Shown here in pieces: positions 18,118-28,037 of a DNA stretch of 54,860 nucleotides. Location of the stretch: contig JAHFTC010000014.1 of NCBI GenBank assembly GCA_023269585.1, positions 1 through 54,860 of the forward strand, written 5' to 3'. Position numbers and translations under genes: made by a program. The notes under the pieces are model-generated. The model worked only from the letters and a program-made list of their open reading frames with translations. It searched no databases and was not told where the DNA came from. This DNA comes from Opitutaceae bacterium. Lineage in GTDB: Bacteria > Verrucomicrobiota > Verrucomicrobiia > Opitutales > Opitutaceae. Every line of letters starts with the position of its first letter. Position 1 is the first letter of the stretch.

Positions 18118-18645
18118 ATGGAGAGCGCGGCGGAATATGCTGTGACCATGTCACCGCAGCTCAACCGCACGTCCTCGCCCAACGGGCACTCCCACACGCG
18201 CCTGTTGCCGGTGCGCCAAACCATCAAGGACCGGCAAGGCAGGCCGTTCACGCTCACCAGCCGCTTCGAGGAAGAGCAGTGGCTCTTCGAACTACAAACG
18301 CCGCCGGGCCGGCCCGTCGGACATCTCCAGCTGGACGTTGCGGACCGAATCGGACGGATCACCTCGCTCGGCATCAGCGCATCCGCTCCATGGATTCCAC
18401 ATTGGCTGCAGCCGCCGCTCGCGCCCCTCGCCCTCCCGAGGCCCCTCGGCGGATTCCGCCGGCGCGGCCTCGCCTCCCAGCTCTTGATCCACGTGCTCAA
18501 GACCGCCGGAGACCTCCACTTGCGGGGCGTGCTCGCCACCGTCCCCACCGCCAACCGCAACGCGCTCAGGTTGTTCCAGAACCTCGCTTTCTCGGCGCAC
18601 CAAGGCGACGCGGGCACCGACGTCTGGTACCACACCCCCGCATAG
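18118..18645 (+). CDS. GNAT-family N-acetyltransferase
   Basis: A 175-residue protein. The acetyl-CoA-binding motif A is FRRRGLASQLLIHVLKTAG (R/Q-x-x-G-x-A type), followed by ATVPTANRNALRLFQNLAF, a typical GNAT motif B region. The substrate is unknown. The ATG at 18118 was chosen because the purine-rich ribosome site ggaaggaag lies about 10 bases before it; ATGs at 18076 and 18148 are alternatives. It lies 24 bases before the MarR gene on the same strand, so it may be transcribed with it. Confidence 0.75.
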   Translation: MESAAEYAVTMSPQLNRTSSPNGHSHTRLLPVRQTIKDRQGRPFTLTSRFEEEQWLFELQTPPGRPVGHLQLDVADRIGRITSLGISASAPWIPHWLQPPLAPLALPRPLGGFRRRGLASQLLIHVLKTAGDLHLRGVLATVPTANRNALRLFQNLAFSAHQGDAGTDVWYHTPA

Positions 18646-18669
18646 CCTGGCGCCCTCTATCCTCCCGTC

Positions 18670-19182
18670 ATGATTATCCGAGACACCCTCGTCTTTCGCA
18701 CCCTGCTGGCGATCGCCCGCCAGCGTACCGGCTACGACGAACTGCGCAGCCGCGCCCTGCTGGAAATGCTCGCCACCGCCGACGCCATACACGCCAAAAT
18801 CAAACATCGTCTCCACGAACTCCCCCTTTCCGAGCTGCAGTTCGCCGCCCTCGTCGTCCTCCGAGCCCTCGATCCGGAGCCGGTCCTGCCCACCACCCTG
18901 GCCACCCACACCAGCGCCAGTCGCGCCACGATGACCGACATCATCGACCTGCTGCTCGGCCGCGGTCTGGTGGAACGCCAGCGCGGCAAGGACGACCGTC
19001 GCAACTACCTAATTACACTGACCGACGCCGGCCGCACCCTCGCCGACCGGGCGGAAACAACCGTCCTCCAGATCCTCGCCGAAATCGCCCACCCGCTTAC
19101 CGAGCCCGCTCCCCGCGCGCTGCTGGCGCTGTGCGACAAGCTTGCCACACACACGCACACAGTCGCCAACCAGTCACCGTGA
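18670..19182 (+). CDS. MarR-family transcriptional regulator
   Basis: A 170-residue winged-helix protein. The HTH is around LATHTSASRATMTDIIDLLLGRGL, with the Ser/Arg-rich recognition helix and the wing VERQRGKDDRRNYLITLTDAG, a classic MarR signature. N- and C-terminal helices should form the dimer. It sits immediately upstream of a complete RND efflux operon on the same strand, so it is probably the local repressor, released by pump substrates. I could not find a convincing palindromic operator in the short gaps on either side. Confidence 0.88.
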   Translation: MIIRDTLVFRTLLAIARQRTGYDELRSRALLEMLATADAIHAKIKHRLHELPLSELQFAALVVLRALDPEPVLPTTLATHTSASRATMTDIIDLLLGRGLVERQRGKDDRRNYLITLTDAGRTLADRAETTVLQILAEIAHPLTEPAPRALLALCDKLATHTHTVANQSP

Positions 19183-19258
19183 CCGCGCATTCTTCGCCGA
19201 CCACCCGCCCGCCGCAGCGATTCATACTTCCCTCTCACAGAAACGTCATGTCTCCAAA

Positions 19259-20476
19259 ATGAAAATTCACTCCGCGTCCACCCAGGACTCCGCTTCGACC
19301 ACGAAGAACCTCCGCACCCTGCGCCTTGCACTGGTAGCGGCCGCCTGCGCATCACTCCTCACCGCCTGCAGCGACCAGGCGGCACCGGCCGCGACGCCTG
19401 TGACGGAAGTGGCTACCATCGTGGTCGCCCCGCAATCGATCCAATTAACCACCGAGCTGCCCGGTCGCACCTCGGCCTATCGCGTCGCAGAAGTTCGCCC
19501 ACAAGTGAACGGCCTCATTCAAAAACGGTTGTACACGGAAGGCACCGAAGTCACCGCCGGTCAGGAGCTCTATCAAATCGACCCCGCCCAGTACCAAGCA
19601 GCGTACGACAGCGCCATTGCCGCGCTCGGACGCGCTGAGGCCAACCTCCCGGCGGCCCGCGCCCGCGCCGAGCGCTTCGAAAGCCTGGTCGCCGACAAGG
19701 CAGTCAGCCAACAGGGCTTCGACGATGCCTTCGCGGTCCTCCAACAAGCCGAGGCCGACGTGGCCTACTACAAGGCGGCTGCCGCCAACGCCCGTATCAA
19801 CTTAGGCTACACCAAAATCGTTTCCCCGATTTCCGGCCACATCGGCCGTTCCTCCGTGACCGATGGCGCCATCGTGACCGCCTACCAGCCCGTCGCCCTC
19901 GCGACGATTCAGCAACTCGATCCGATCTACGTCGACGTCCCACAGTCCACCAACGAGCTCCTGCGCCTTGAGCGGCGTATGGAGGAAAACCTTCTCAGCG
20001 ATGCCGGTGCGACCGCCAGCCAAGTGCAGCTCGTCCTCAGCGATGGCGCGAAGTATCCGATCAAAGGCACGCTCCAGTTCCGCGATGCCGAGGTCGACCC
20101 GACCACCGCGTCGGTCACCCTGCGCGCCGTCTTCCCGAATCCGCAGGGCGTGCTCCTTCCGAACATGTTTGTCCGCGCGGTGCTGGTCGAAGGCGTCAAC
20201 GACCGCGCCATCCTCGCGCCGCAACAGGCCATCACCCGCAACACCAAGGGCCAGCCCGTCGCTCTCGTCGTCAACGCCGAGAAAAAGATCGAGCAGCGCA
20301 TGCTCACCCTCGATCGCGCGATCGGCAACCAGTGGCTTGTCGCCACCGGTCTGTCGGCTGGCGATCACCTGGTCGTCGAAGGCCTGCAGAAGGCGCGCCC
20401 CGGTACGCCGGTGCGTGAAGTCCCCTTCCAGGCCACGCCAGCGACTCCCGCCCAGCCGGCTCCTGCCACGAAATAA
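19259..20476 (+). CDS. RND efflux periplasmic adaptor (AcrA/MexA type)
   Basis: A 405-residue membrane-fusion lipoprotein. The lipobox LLTAC has Cys37 after a hydrophobic segment. Then come a beta-barrel/lipoyl half (RVAEVRPQVNGLIQKRLYTEG), an alpha-hairpin (about 110-190, Ala/Glu/Arg-rich), the second lipoyl half (LGYTKIVSPISGHIGRS) and the membrane-proximal domain. It links the inner-membrane pump to the outer-membrane channel encoded next. The ATG at 19259 starts a plausible signal sequence. It follows the MarR gene by 76 bases. Confidence 0.93.
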   Translation: MKIHSASTQDSASTTKNLRTLRLALVAAACASLLTACSDQAAPAATPVTEVATIVVAPQSIQLTTELPGRTSAYRVAEVRPQVNGLIQKRLYTEGTEVTAGQELYQIDPAQYQAAYDSAIAALGRAEANLPAARARAERFESLVADKAVSQQGFDDAFAVLQQAEADVAYYKAAAANARINLGYTKIVSPISGHIGRSSVTDGAIVTAYQPVALATIQQLDPIYVDVPQSTNELLRLERRMEENLLSDAGATASQVQLVLSDGAKYPIKGTLQFRDAEVDPTTASVTLRAVFPNPQGVLLPNMFVRAVLVEGVNDRAILAPQQAITRNTKGQPVALVVNAEKKIEQRMLTLDRAIGNQWLVATGLSAGDHLVVEGLQKARPGTPVREVPFQATPATPAQPAPATK

Positions 20477-20488
20477 CGGAGACGCACC

Positions 20489-23400
20489 ATGTTATCTCAC
20501 TTCTTTCTAAAACGGCCCGTCTTCGCCTGGGTCATCGCCATCATCCTGATGGCGGCTGGCATCATGGCCATCGTCAACCTGCCGATCTCGCAGTATCCGC
20601 CCATCGCTCCGCCCTCCATCGCCGTTACCGCTACCTACCCAGGCGCCTCCGCCGAGACCGTCGAGAACAGCGTCACCCAGATCATCGAGCAGGCGATGAC
20701 CGGGTTCGACAAGATGCTGTACCTCTCCTCCACCAGCGACTCCTCCGGCGGCACCCGTGTCGAGCTCACTTTCGCCCCCGGCACCGATCCCGACATCGCC
20801 TGGTCCCAGGTGCAGAACAAGCTCCAGTCCGCCATGGCCAGCCTGCCCGAGGTCGTGCAGAGCCAAGGTGTCACCGTCAACAAAAGCACCAAAAACTACC
20901 TCATCATCGTCGGCCTGATCTCCGAGGATGGGAAACTGGACGGCAACGACCTGCGCGACTACGCCAAATCGAATCTTGAGAAAGTCGTCTCCCGCGTCCC
21001 CGGCGTCGGCGAGGTCGAGGTCTTCGGCAGCCAGTACGCCATGCGCGTCTGGATCGACCCCGAGAAGCTCACCAAGTATAGCATGACGTTCGCCGACATC
21101 GGCGCGGCGTTGAAGACCTACAACGCGGAGATCTCGGCCGGCCAGTTCGGCGGCGCTCCCGCCGTCCCCGGACAGCGGCTCAACGCCTCGATCATCGTCC
21201 AGAGCATGCTCAAGACGCCCGAGGAATTCGCCGCCATCCCGCTGCGCACCAACCCCGACGGCTCGGTCGTGCGCGTCAGCGACATCGGTCGCACCGAACT
21301 GGGCACAGAGTTCTACGGCACCGACGTCGAGTACAACGGCAAGCCCTCCACCGGCATCGCCATCCGCCAGGCCGCCGGTGCCAACGCGCTCAACACCGCC
21401 GATGCCGTCCGCGCAAAGATGAAGGAGCTCAGCGAGTCCTTCCCGGCGGGCGTGAAAGTGGTTTACCCCTACGACACCACGCCCTTCGTACGCGTCGCCA
21501 TCGGGCAAGTCACGAAGACCCTCATCGAGGCCATCGTGCTCGTGTTCCTCGTGATGTATCTGTTTATGGGAAACATGCGGGCGACCCTGATCCCGACGAT
21601 CGCGGTGCCCGTCGTTCTCCTCGGCACGTTCGCGATCCTCAGCTTCTTCGGCTTCTCCATCAACATGCTCACCATGTTCGCCATGGTGCTGGCGATCGGC
21701 CTGCTGGTGGACGACGCCATCGTCGTGGTGGAAAACGTGGAACGCATCATGAGCGAGGAGGGCCTCTCGCCCCTCGAAGCCACGCGCAAGTCCATGGACC
21801 AGATCACGCCCGCGCTCATCGGCATCGGCCTGGTGCTCTCGGCCGTCTTCGGCCCGATGGCGTTCTTCGCCGGATCGACCGGCGTCATCTACCGCCAGTT
21901 CTCCATCACCATCGTCTCCTCGATGATGCTCTCCGTCCTCGTCGCCTTGGTGCTCACCCCGGTGCTCTGCGCTTCGCTGCTCAAGCCCGTGGAAAAAGGC
22001 CATGAGGCGGCGGAGACCGGTTTCAAAGTCCTGCGGCCGTTCTTCATCTGGTTCGACCACGCCTTCTCGCGCCTTCGCGACAAGTACATCGCCCTCGTCG
22101 GCCGGACGCTCACGCACAAGCTCCGCTACGTCGTGATCTTCGCCGTCATCGTCGGCGCCCTGGGCCTCCTCTTCAAGCGGATGCCCACCGGCTACCTGCC
22201 CGACGAAGACCAGGGCATCCTGTTCACCCAAGTCATCCTGCCGGCCAACTCCACCCTCGAGCAGACCAAGGGCGTCCTGAATCAGGTGCGTCAACACTTC
22301 CGTGACAACGAGTCCGCCGCGGTCGAATCAACCTTCACCGTCGCCGGCATGAGCTTCGGCGGCGCCGGCCAGAACAACGGCCTGGCCTTCGTCAAACTCA
22401 AGGACTGGGAGCTCCGCACCACCACCGACCTCAAGGTCACCGCCATCGCCCAGCGCGCGATGATGCGCTTCTCGCAGATCCGCAACGCCATGGTCTTCGC
22501 CATCGCGCCACCGTCTGTCATGGAGCTCGGCACCGGCAAGGGCTTCGATCTCCAGCTGCTCGACCGCGGCGACCTCGGCCACGCCAAGCTCATGGAAGCC
22601 CGCAATCAACTCCTCGGCATGGCCGCCCAGAGCCCCGTTCTCACCAAGGTCCGCCCCAACGGCCAAGAAGACACCCCCGAGTACCGCATCGACGTGGATT
22701 GGGACCAGGCCGGCGCCCTCGGCGTGCCGCTCAGTTCCATCAACAGCACGATCGGCGCTGCCTTCGGCAGTTCCTTCGTCAACGACTTCATCCAGGGCGG
22801 CCGCGTCAAACGCGTCTACATCCAGGCCGATGCCCCGCACCGCATGCTGCCCTCCGACCTCGAGAAACTCCACGTGCGCAACACCGCGGGCAAGATGGTC
22901 CCGTATTCGTCCTTCGCCTCCGGGCACTGGACCTACGGCTCCCCGCGCCTCGAACGCTTCAACGGATTCCCCTCCATCAACATCACCGGCGAGCCCGTCC
23001 ACGGCCGCAGCTCCGGCGAGGCGATGCAGGAGATGGAAAACCTCGTGCGGAAGCTGCCGCAGGGCGTCGGCATGGACTGGACCGGCCTCTCCTACCAGGA
23101 GCGTCAGGCCGCCGGCCAGACCGGCCCCCTCTACGCCTTCTCCGTCTTCGTGATCTTCCTCTGCCTCGCCGCCCTCTACGAGAGCTGGACCATCCCTGTC
23201 TCCGTCCTTTTGACACTACCCTTGGGTGCCATCGGCGGCGTCATCGCCTCCAGCCTGATGGGCCAACCCAACGACATCTACTTCCAGATTGGCCTGCTCG
23301 CCACCCTCGGCCTCGCCACCAAGAACGCCATCCTCATCGTCCAGTTCGCCAAGGACCGCGTCGAGGAGGGCATGGACCTCACCCAAGCGACGCTCGAAGG

Positions 23401-23662
23401 CGCCAAGCTCCGCCTGCGCCCGATCGTGATGACCTCGCTCGCTTTCGGCTTCGGCGTGCTACCGCTGGCCACGGCCAGCGGTGCCGGCGCCGGCGCCCAG
23501 AAAGCCATCGGTGTCGCTGTCGTCGGCGGCGTGATCACCTCGACCGTCCTGGTGACACTCTTCGCTCCGCTCTTCTACGTCTTGATCGAAAAATACTTCG
23601 GCCGGGGCAAGCAGCGCCAAACCAGCGCCCCCGCCACCGCCACCCCTTCCGGGCATAAATAA
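20489..23662 (+). CDS. RND multidrug efflux pump (HAE1/AcrB family)
   Basis: A 1057-residue inner-membrane transporter with the usual twelve-helix layout and two large periplasmic loops. The proton-relay residues are present: Asp408-Asp409 in LLVDDAIVVVENVER, the TM10 Lys in GLATKNAILIVQFAKD, and the TM11 Arg in LRLRPIVMTSLAFGFG. The N-terminus MLSHFFLKRPVFAWVIAI and the GAGAGAQKAIG near the end are HAE1 hallmarks. It probably exports hydrophobic drugs or dyes. Spacing is 12 bases after the adaptor gene and 1 base before the channel gene. Confidence 0.96.
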   Translation: MLSHFFLKRPVFAWVIAIILMAAGIMAIVNLPISQYPPIAPPSIAVTATYPGASAETVENSVTQIIEQAMTGFDKMLYLSSTSDSSGGTRVELTFAPGTDPDIAWSQVQNKLQSAMASLPEVVQSQGVTVNKSTKNYLIIVGLISEDGKLDGNDLRDYAKSNLEKVVSRVPGVGEVEVFGSQYAMRVWIDPEKLTKYSMTFADIGAALKTYNAEISAGQFGGAPAVPGQRLNASIIVQSMLKTPEEFAAIPLRTNPDGSVVRVSDIGRTELGTEFYGTDVEYNGKPSTGIAIRQAAGANALNTADAVRAKMKELSESFPAGVKVVYPYDTTPFVRVAIGQVTKTLIEAIVLVFLVMYLFMGNMRATLIPTIAVPVVLLGTFAILSFFGFSINMLTMFAMVLAIGLLVDDAIVVVENVERIMSEEGLSPLEATRKSMDQITPALIGIGLVLSAVFGPMAFFAGSTGVIYRQFSITIVSSMMLSVLVALVLTPVLCASLLKPVEKGHEAAETGFKVLRPFFIWFDHAFSRLRDKYIALVGRTLTHKLRYVVIFAVIVGALGLLFKRMPTGYLPDEDQGILFTQVILPANSTLEQTKGVLNQVRQHFRDNESAAVESTFTVAGMSFGGAGQNNGLAFVKLKDWELRTTTDLKVTAIAQRAMMRFSQIRNAMVFAIAPPSVMELGTGKGFDLQLLDRGDLGHAKLMEARNQLLGMAAQSPVLTKVRPNGQEDTPEYRIDVDWDQAGALGVPLSSINSTIGAAFGSSFVNDFIQGGRVKRVYIQADAPHRMLPSDLEKLHVRNTAGKMVPYSSFASGHWTYGSPRLERFNGFPSINITGEPVHGRSSGEAMQEMENLVRKLPQGVGMDWTGLSYQERQAAGQTGPLYAFSVFVIFLCLAALYESWTIPVSVLLTLPLGAIGGVIASSLMGQPNDIYFQIGLLATLGLATKNAILIVQFAKDRVEEGMDLTQATLEGAKLRLRPIVMTSLAFGFGVLPLATASGAGAGAQKAIGVAVVGGVITSTVLVTLFAPLFYVLIEKYFGRGKQRQTSAPATATPSGHK

Positions 23663-23663
23663 C

Positions 23664-25094
23664 ATGAACCGTCTTTCCCTCCTCTTCCTAGGCGGCATCG
23701 CCGTCGGAGTCACCGGCTGCACCCTGGCACCGAACTACGTCCGCCCCGCCGCTCCGGTCCCGACGCAGTGGCCCGCCGGCGACGCCTTCACGCAAAACCA
23801 GCCGGCCCCCGGCGTACCGGCTGCCGCCGACCTGGGCTGGCGGGAGTTTGTCACCGATGCGAAGCTACAGCAGATCATCGCACTGTCCTTGGCGAACAGC
23901 CGCGACCTGCGGTTGGCCGCGTTGAACGTGGAGCTGGCGCGAGCCCTCTACGGCATCCAGCGCGACTCGCTCTTTCCGTCCCTCTCCGCCTCCGGCAGCG
24001 GCGCCAAACAACGCGCCTCGGCCGATCTCACCGAGCCCGGGAAACCGCGGACCACCGAAAGCTACAGCGTCAATCTCGGCGTGCTCTCGTGGGAACTCGA
24101 TTTCTTCGGTCGCGTGCGCAGCCTCAACAAGTCGGCCTTGGAAAAGTACCTGGCCACGAAGGAGGCCCGCCGCAGTGCGCAGACGCTGCTGGTGTCCGGC
24201 GTGGCCAACGCCTACCTCGCCCTCGCCGCCGACAGCGAAGCCCTGACGCTTGCAGCGGATACGCTCCGCGCCCAGGAGAAGGCCTACGATCTGGTCCACC
24301 GGCAGTATAGTGCCGGCGTCGCGACAGAATTGGACCTGCGCCAGGCGCAGATCCCCATGGAATCGGCCCGCGGCGAACTGGCCCGCTACACTCGGCAGGT
24401 GGCGCAGGATGAAAACGCCCTGCGCCTGCTGGTCGGCGGCCCGGTTCCAGTCGAACTCAAGCCCACGCAGTTGGATCGCGTCGCCCCGTTCAAGGCGGTC
24501 GCGTCCGGCCTGCCATCCGATGTGCTCCTGCGCCGCCCGGACGTGCTCCAAGCCGAAGGCACGCTCAAGGCGGCGAACGCCGACATCGGCGCCGCCCGCG
24601 CGGCCTTCTTCCCGAGCATCTCGCTGACCAGCACACTGGGCTCCGCCAGCAACGAGCTGTCGGGATTGTTTGAATCCGGAACGGGCACGTGGAGTTTCGC
24701 GCCCAGGGCTACGATGCCCATCTTCGACGCCCGTACCTGGACGGCGCACCGGGCCGCCAAGGTCCAGCGCGAGATGGCCGTGGTGCAGTACGAGAAGGCC
24801 ATCCAGTCCGCGTTTCGCGAAGTCGCCGATGCGTTGGCCGCGCGCGGCACGCTGGATCAACAACTCGCCGCGCAACAATCCCTCGTCGACGCGCTGACCG
24901 TGACCCATCGGCTCTCCACCGCCCGTTTCGAGAAGGGGGTCGACAGCTACCTCGGAGTCCTCGATGCGCAGCGCTCGCTCTTCGCCGCCCAGCAGGGGCT
25001 CGTCTCGCTTCGCCTAGCGAACCTCGCCAGCCAGGTGCGGCTCTACGCCGTGCTCGGCGGCGGCGGGGATGAAGAAATGACACGCAGCAAGTAG
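23664..25094 (+). CDS. RND efflux outer-membrane channel lipoprotein (OprM/NodT type)
   Basis: A 476-residue outer-membrane factor. The lipobox is VTGCTLAP near residue 20. Two repeated halves carry TolC-like coiled coils; LSLANSRDLRLAALNVELAR and LEFRQAQI-like repeats (here ELDLRQAQIP) and RRPDVLQAEGTLKAANADIG are family signatures. It forms the trimeric exit duct of the pump. It begins one base after the pump gene stop, so translation is coupled. A terminator hairpin follows. Confidence 0.94.
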   Translation: MNRLSLLFLGGIAVGVTGCTLAPNYVRPAAPVPTQWPAGDAFTQNQPAPGVPAAADLGWREFVTDAKLQQIIALSLANSRDLRLAALNVELARALYGIQRDSLFPSLSASGSGAKQRASADLTEPGKPRTTESYSVNLGVLSWELDFFGRVRSLNKSALEKYLATKEARRSAQTLLVSGVANAYLALAADSEALTLAADTLRAQEKAYDLVHRQYSAGVATELDLRQAQIPMESARGELARYTRQVAQDENALRLLVGGPVPVELKPTQLDRVAPFKAVASGLPSDVLLRRPDVLQAEGTLKAANADIGAARAAFFPSISLTSTLGSASNELSGLFESGTGTWSFAPRATMPIFDARTWTAHRAAKVQREMAVVQYEKAIQSAFREVADALAARGTLDQQLAAQQSLVDALTVTHRLSTARFEKGVDSYLGVLDAQRSLFAAQQGLVSLRLANLASQVRLYAVLGGGGDEEMTRSK

Positions 25095-25100
25095 CCACAA

Positions 25101-25131
25101 TCCGGAGGTGCTGCCTGTGGGCACCTCCGGA
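25101..25131 (+). terminator. Terminator-like hairpin after the efflux operon
   Basis: A perfect 11-bp stem tccggaggtgc/gcacctccgga (25101-25111 and 25121-25131) with loop tgcctgtgg, followed by atacggtttt. The T-run is short and displaced, so termination may be partial. Confidence 0.7.
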
Positions 25132-25301
25132 ATACGGTTTTACTGACGGTCTGCCGGATGGATCCCGCCATGAGGCAGTGTATCTGAGGCCTTAGCCCTT
25201 TCTCACTCCTACCGGCACTGGCACGCCACGCCAGGGGGGGCGGTAGCTAGGCTTGAACGCGCGACCGGCAGCATGCCGCCCCCGCCAAATTTCCGCCGCA
25301 A

Positions 25302-26474
25302 ATGAACTCTCTTCGCCTCCTCCTCCCCCTGCTCGTATCCGCCACCTTCGCCACCGCGCACGAATTCACGTTCAGCCTGATCGCCCCCGAGCTTACCGCG
25401 ACCGCAGGGGCGCCGATCCAGATCGAACTAGTGGTGCTTAACCGGAGTGCAGCCGAAGCGGTATTCACTCCTTCCCCGGTCCTGCACGCAACCGCGTCGG
25501 CCCAGGGCAACGAGCAGTCGGTCACCCTGCAGGCCGTCGCCCCTCATGCGACGACGATCCCAGCAGGTGGCTTCAGCATCGAGCGTTATGCCGTCTCTCT
25601 CCCCCAAAACCTGCACGGCACTGTCGTACTCAATCTCGGCAACGAACTGCCCACGGCGATCCGCACCGTAGTCACGGTCGACTCGGAACGCGCGGTTGCG
25701 CCCGCGACACCGCTGGCGAGCGCGCTCACGGCGGCTCCCGATCCGGGGCCGATCCAACGCAGTTTCGCCGGGCGCTTTGGCGCGCACGACTCAGTGTATT
25801 TCATCTACGGAGCCGACGATCCGGTCGCAAAACTGCAGTTCAGCCTCAAGTATCGAGTGCTCAGTTTCGATGGCGAGGAGACCCACCGTCGCACCCTACA
25901 ATTCGGTTACACCCAGCGGTCGCTCTGGGATCTCAACGCCCGCTCGAGCCCGTTCTATGACACGAGCTACATGCCGGAACTCTTCTACGAGGCGCTGCGC
26001 CCAATGACGGAAACAAAGTCCACCGGATTCTCGTGGCTGGGCTACCAGACCGGGCTCCTGCATGAATCCAATGGTCGCGACGGCGAGGCGTCGCGAAGCC
26101 TCAACATCGGCTACCTGCGCCCGGTGTTCATGCTGGGGGCAGGCAACGACTGGCACCTCATCGTCGCCCCCGAGTTATTCGCCTATCTGGGCGGCATCGA
26201 GGAGATGCCCCGGATCAAGGACTTCCGCGGCTACGGCCGCCTGCGCATGGCCTTTGGGCGGACCAACGGCCCAGGGTTGATGTTCACCGGCATGATCGGA
26301 AAACACTTCAAGAATCCCACCGTCCAGCTCGATTTCACCCTGCCGCTTCGCACGCGAATCCTCGATTTCGAGACGTTCGCCATGCTGCAGTATTTCGATG
26401 GCTACGGCGAAAGCATCCTCGCGTACGACAAAAAGACCAACACCGTCCGCGCGGGCTTCTCCCTCGTGAGATAA
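25302..26474 (+). CDS. pldA: Outer-membrane phospholipase A (OMPLA-like)
   Basis: A 390-residue protein with a signal peptide (MNSLRLLLPLLVSATFATAH). Residues about 20-150 form an extra N-terminal, probably beta-sandwich domain. The C-terminal barrel has YMPELFYE and the catalytic set His254, Ser256 and Asn268 in LLHESNGRDGEASRSLN, the pattern of E. coli OMPLA (H-x-S-N-G ... S-R-S-x-N). YFDGYGESIL near the end is also typical. It hydrolyses phospholipids that reach the outer leaflet of a perturbed outer membrane. It is followed by another phospholipase gene. Confidence 0.88.
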   Translation: MNSLRLLLPLLVSATFATAHEFTFSLIAPELTATAGAPIQIELVVLNRSAAEAVFTPSPVLHATASAQGNEQSVTLQAVAPHATTIPAGGFSIERYAVSLPQNLHGTVVLNLGNELPTAIRTVVTVDSERAVAPATPLASALTAAPDPGPIQRSFAGRFGAHDSVYFIYGADDPVAKLQFSLKYRVLSFDGEETHRRTLQFGYTQRSLWDLNARSSPFYDTSYMPELFYEALRPMTETKSTGFSWLGYQTGLLHESNGRDGEASRSLNIGYLRPVFMLGAGNDWHLIVAPELFAYLGGIEEMPRIKDFRGYGRLRMAFGRTNGPGLMFTGMIGKHFKNPTVQLDFTLPLRTRILDFETFAMLQYFDGYGESILAYDKKTNTVRAGFSLVR

Positions 26475-26624
26475 ACGACCCAAGCCGCGGCTACCCGAAA
26501 CCCGATTCGCCCGACACCGGGTCCGCCCATGGCGCACCGGCAAGTTCCAGCACTGACAGCCGACGACGAGCCGCCCACTGTATGCGGCGCCCCAGCGCCA
26601 CCGGACCACGCCCGCTCGGCATCC

Positions 26625-27992
26625 ATGAAATTTTCACGCACCTGTTCCCTCGTACTACCGACGCCGGCCCCCTGTCGCCGGCCCTGGCGACGCGCCGGTT
26701 GGTGCGCGACGTTGCTGGTCGCCGGCTTGCTCGCCGGCTGCGCCCACGCCCCGCTCAACACTCCACTCACTCGATACAAACCGACCGAGGGCTACCGATC
26801 CGGGCCCCTGTTGGACCGTTCTCCGGAGGACGAACTCGCCGTCGTGTTGTTCTTCTCCGGCGGAGGTACCCGGGCCGCCGCGCTCTCGTACGGCGTACTC
26901 AAGGAACTGGCTCACACCGATCTGCCGGGAGGCGCCCGCATGCTCGACCGGGTCGAGGCGATCAGCGCCGTCTCCGGTGGGAGCGTCACCGCCGCGTACT
27001 ATTGCCTGTACGGCGACCGGGTGTTCCAGGATTTCGAGATGTCCTTCCTGAAACGTGACGTGCAGGGCGAATTCTTCCGCAGCGTGGGCTCGCCCGTCAA
27101 CACCGTGCGTCTCGCCTCGGCACGTTTCGCGCGCAGCGATCTGGCCGCCGAATACTACGACCGGATCCTCTTCCAAGGCGCCACCTTCGGCGACCTCCTG
27201 CGGACACCGGGCCCGAGGCCGTTCCTGATGATCAACGCCACGGAGATGGACAACTTCGCCCATTTCCCGTTCACCCAGGAGACCTTCGATCTGCTCGGCT
27301 CCGACCTCTCCTCGTATCCTATCTCCCGCGCCATCGCAGCCTCCTCCGCGATCCCGCTGGTGATGACCCCGATCACCCTGAAAAACTACGCCGACCCGTC
27401 GGCAATCGCCGACCCGCCCCGCGGCTACCGCGATATCGGCAAGCGCCCCTATATCCATCTCCTCGACGGCGGCTTGGCCGACAATCTCGGTGTCAGCAAT
27501 CTGGTTGCGGCGGTCGCCGCCGCCGGAGGATGGGATGCCCTGCTCCGGTGCAGCGTCGAGGGCAAGGCCACCCACGTGGCCTTGATCATCGTCAATGCCG
27601 CCACGCCCACCCGCGCGGGCTGGAGCCAACACCCGCAGACCCCCAGCCTCGCCGAGGTGGCCTCCGCCCTCAGCAAGAGCACCATCAGCCATACCAACGA
27701 AATCCTCCTCGATCGCGTCCGCGAGGGCCTCGATTCATGGCGGCACAACCTCGTCCCGGGCGAGAAGCGACCGCAGGTTCACCTGATCAACGTCGACTTC
27801 TCGCAACTCTCCGACCCGGCGGAGCGCAGCTACTTCGAACACGTCCCCACCAAGCTCAATCTCCCGGATGAGATGGTCGACCGCGTCGTCGCCATCGCCG
27901 GCCGGCTGCTCCGCGAAGCGCCAGAATTCCGCACGCTCCTGGCCGAGCTGCAGACGGCGCCCCCGAGCGCCCCATCGTCGTACCCTAGGTGA
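26625..27992 (+). CDS. Patatin-like phospholipase, lipoprotein
   Basis: A 455-residue protein. The lipobox LLAGC has Cys39. The oxyanion loop is FFSGGGTRAAA (about 77-86), the nucleophile elbow is SAVSGGSVTAA with Ser117 the likely nucleophile, and the catalytic Asp is in LLDGGLADNLG (Asp281). The first Gly of G-x-S-x-G is Ala, as seen in some bacterial patatins. A lipid anchor suggests action at the outer membrane or in the periplasm. The ATG at 26625 was chosen to start the signal sequence; 26529 is an upstream alternative. It lies 150 bases after pldA and 45 bases before a LysR gene. Confidence 0.85.
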   Translation: MKFSRTCSLVLPTPAPCRRPWRRAGWCATLLVAGLLAGCAHAPLNTPLTRYKPTEGYRSGPLLDRSPEDELAVVLFFSGGGTRAAALSYGVLKELAHTDLPGGARMLDRVEAISAVSGGSVTAAYYCLYGDRVFQDFEMSFLKRDVQGEFFRSVGSPVNTVRLASARFARSDLAAEYYDRILFQGATFGDLLRTPGPRPFLMINATEMDNFAHFPFTQETFDLLGSDLSSYPISRAIAASSAIPLVMTPITLKNYADPSAIADPPRGYRDIGKRPYIHLLDGGLADNLGVSNLVAAVAAAGGWDALLRCSVEGKATHVALIIVNAATPTRAGWSQHPQTPSLAEVASALSKSTISHTNEILLDRVREGLDSWRHNLVPGEKRPQVHLINVDFSQLSDPAERSYFEHVPTKLNLPDEMVDRVVAIAGRLLREAPEFRTLLAELQTAPPSAPSSYPR

Positions 27993-28037
27993 GGGCCACA
28001 CTTGGCAGCGCGTGCGGAGCTGCTACCGTCGGCATCT

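Noticed and set aside
20507-22297. 596-codon minus-strand frame across the RND pump
   Set aside because: The plus strand has every HAE1 motif. The opposite frame is a high-GC artefact.
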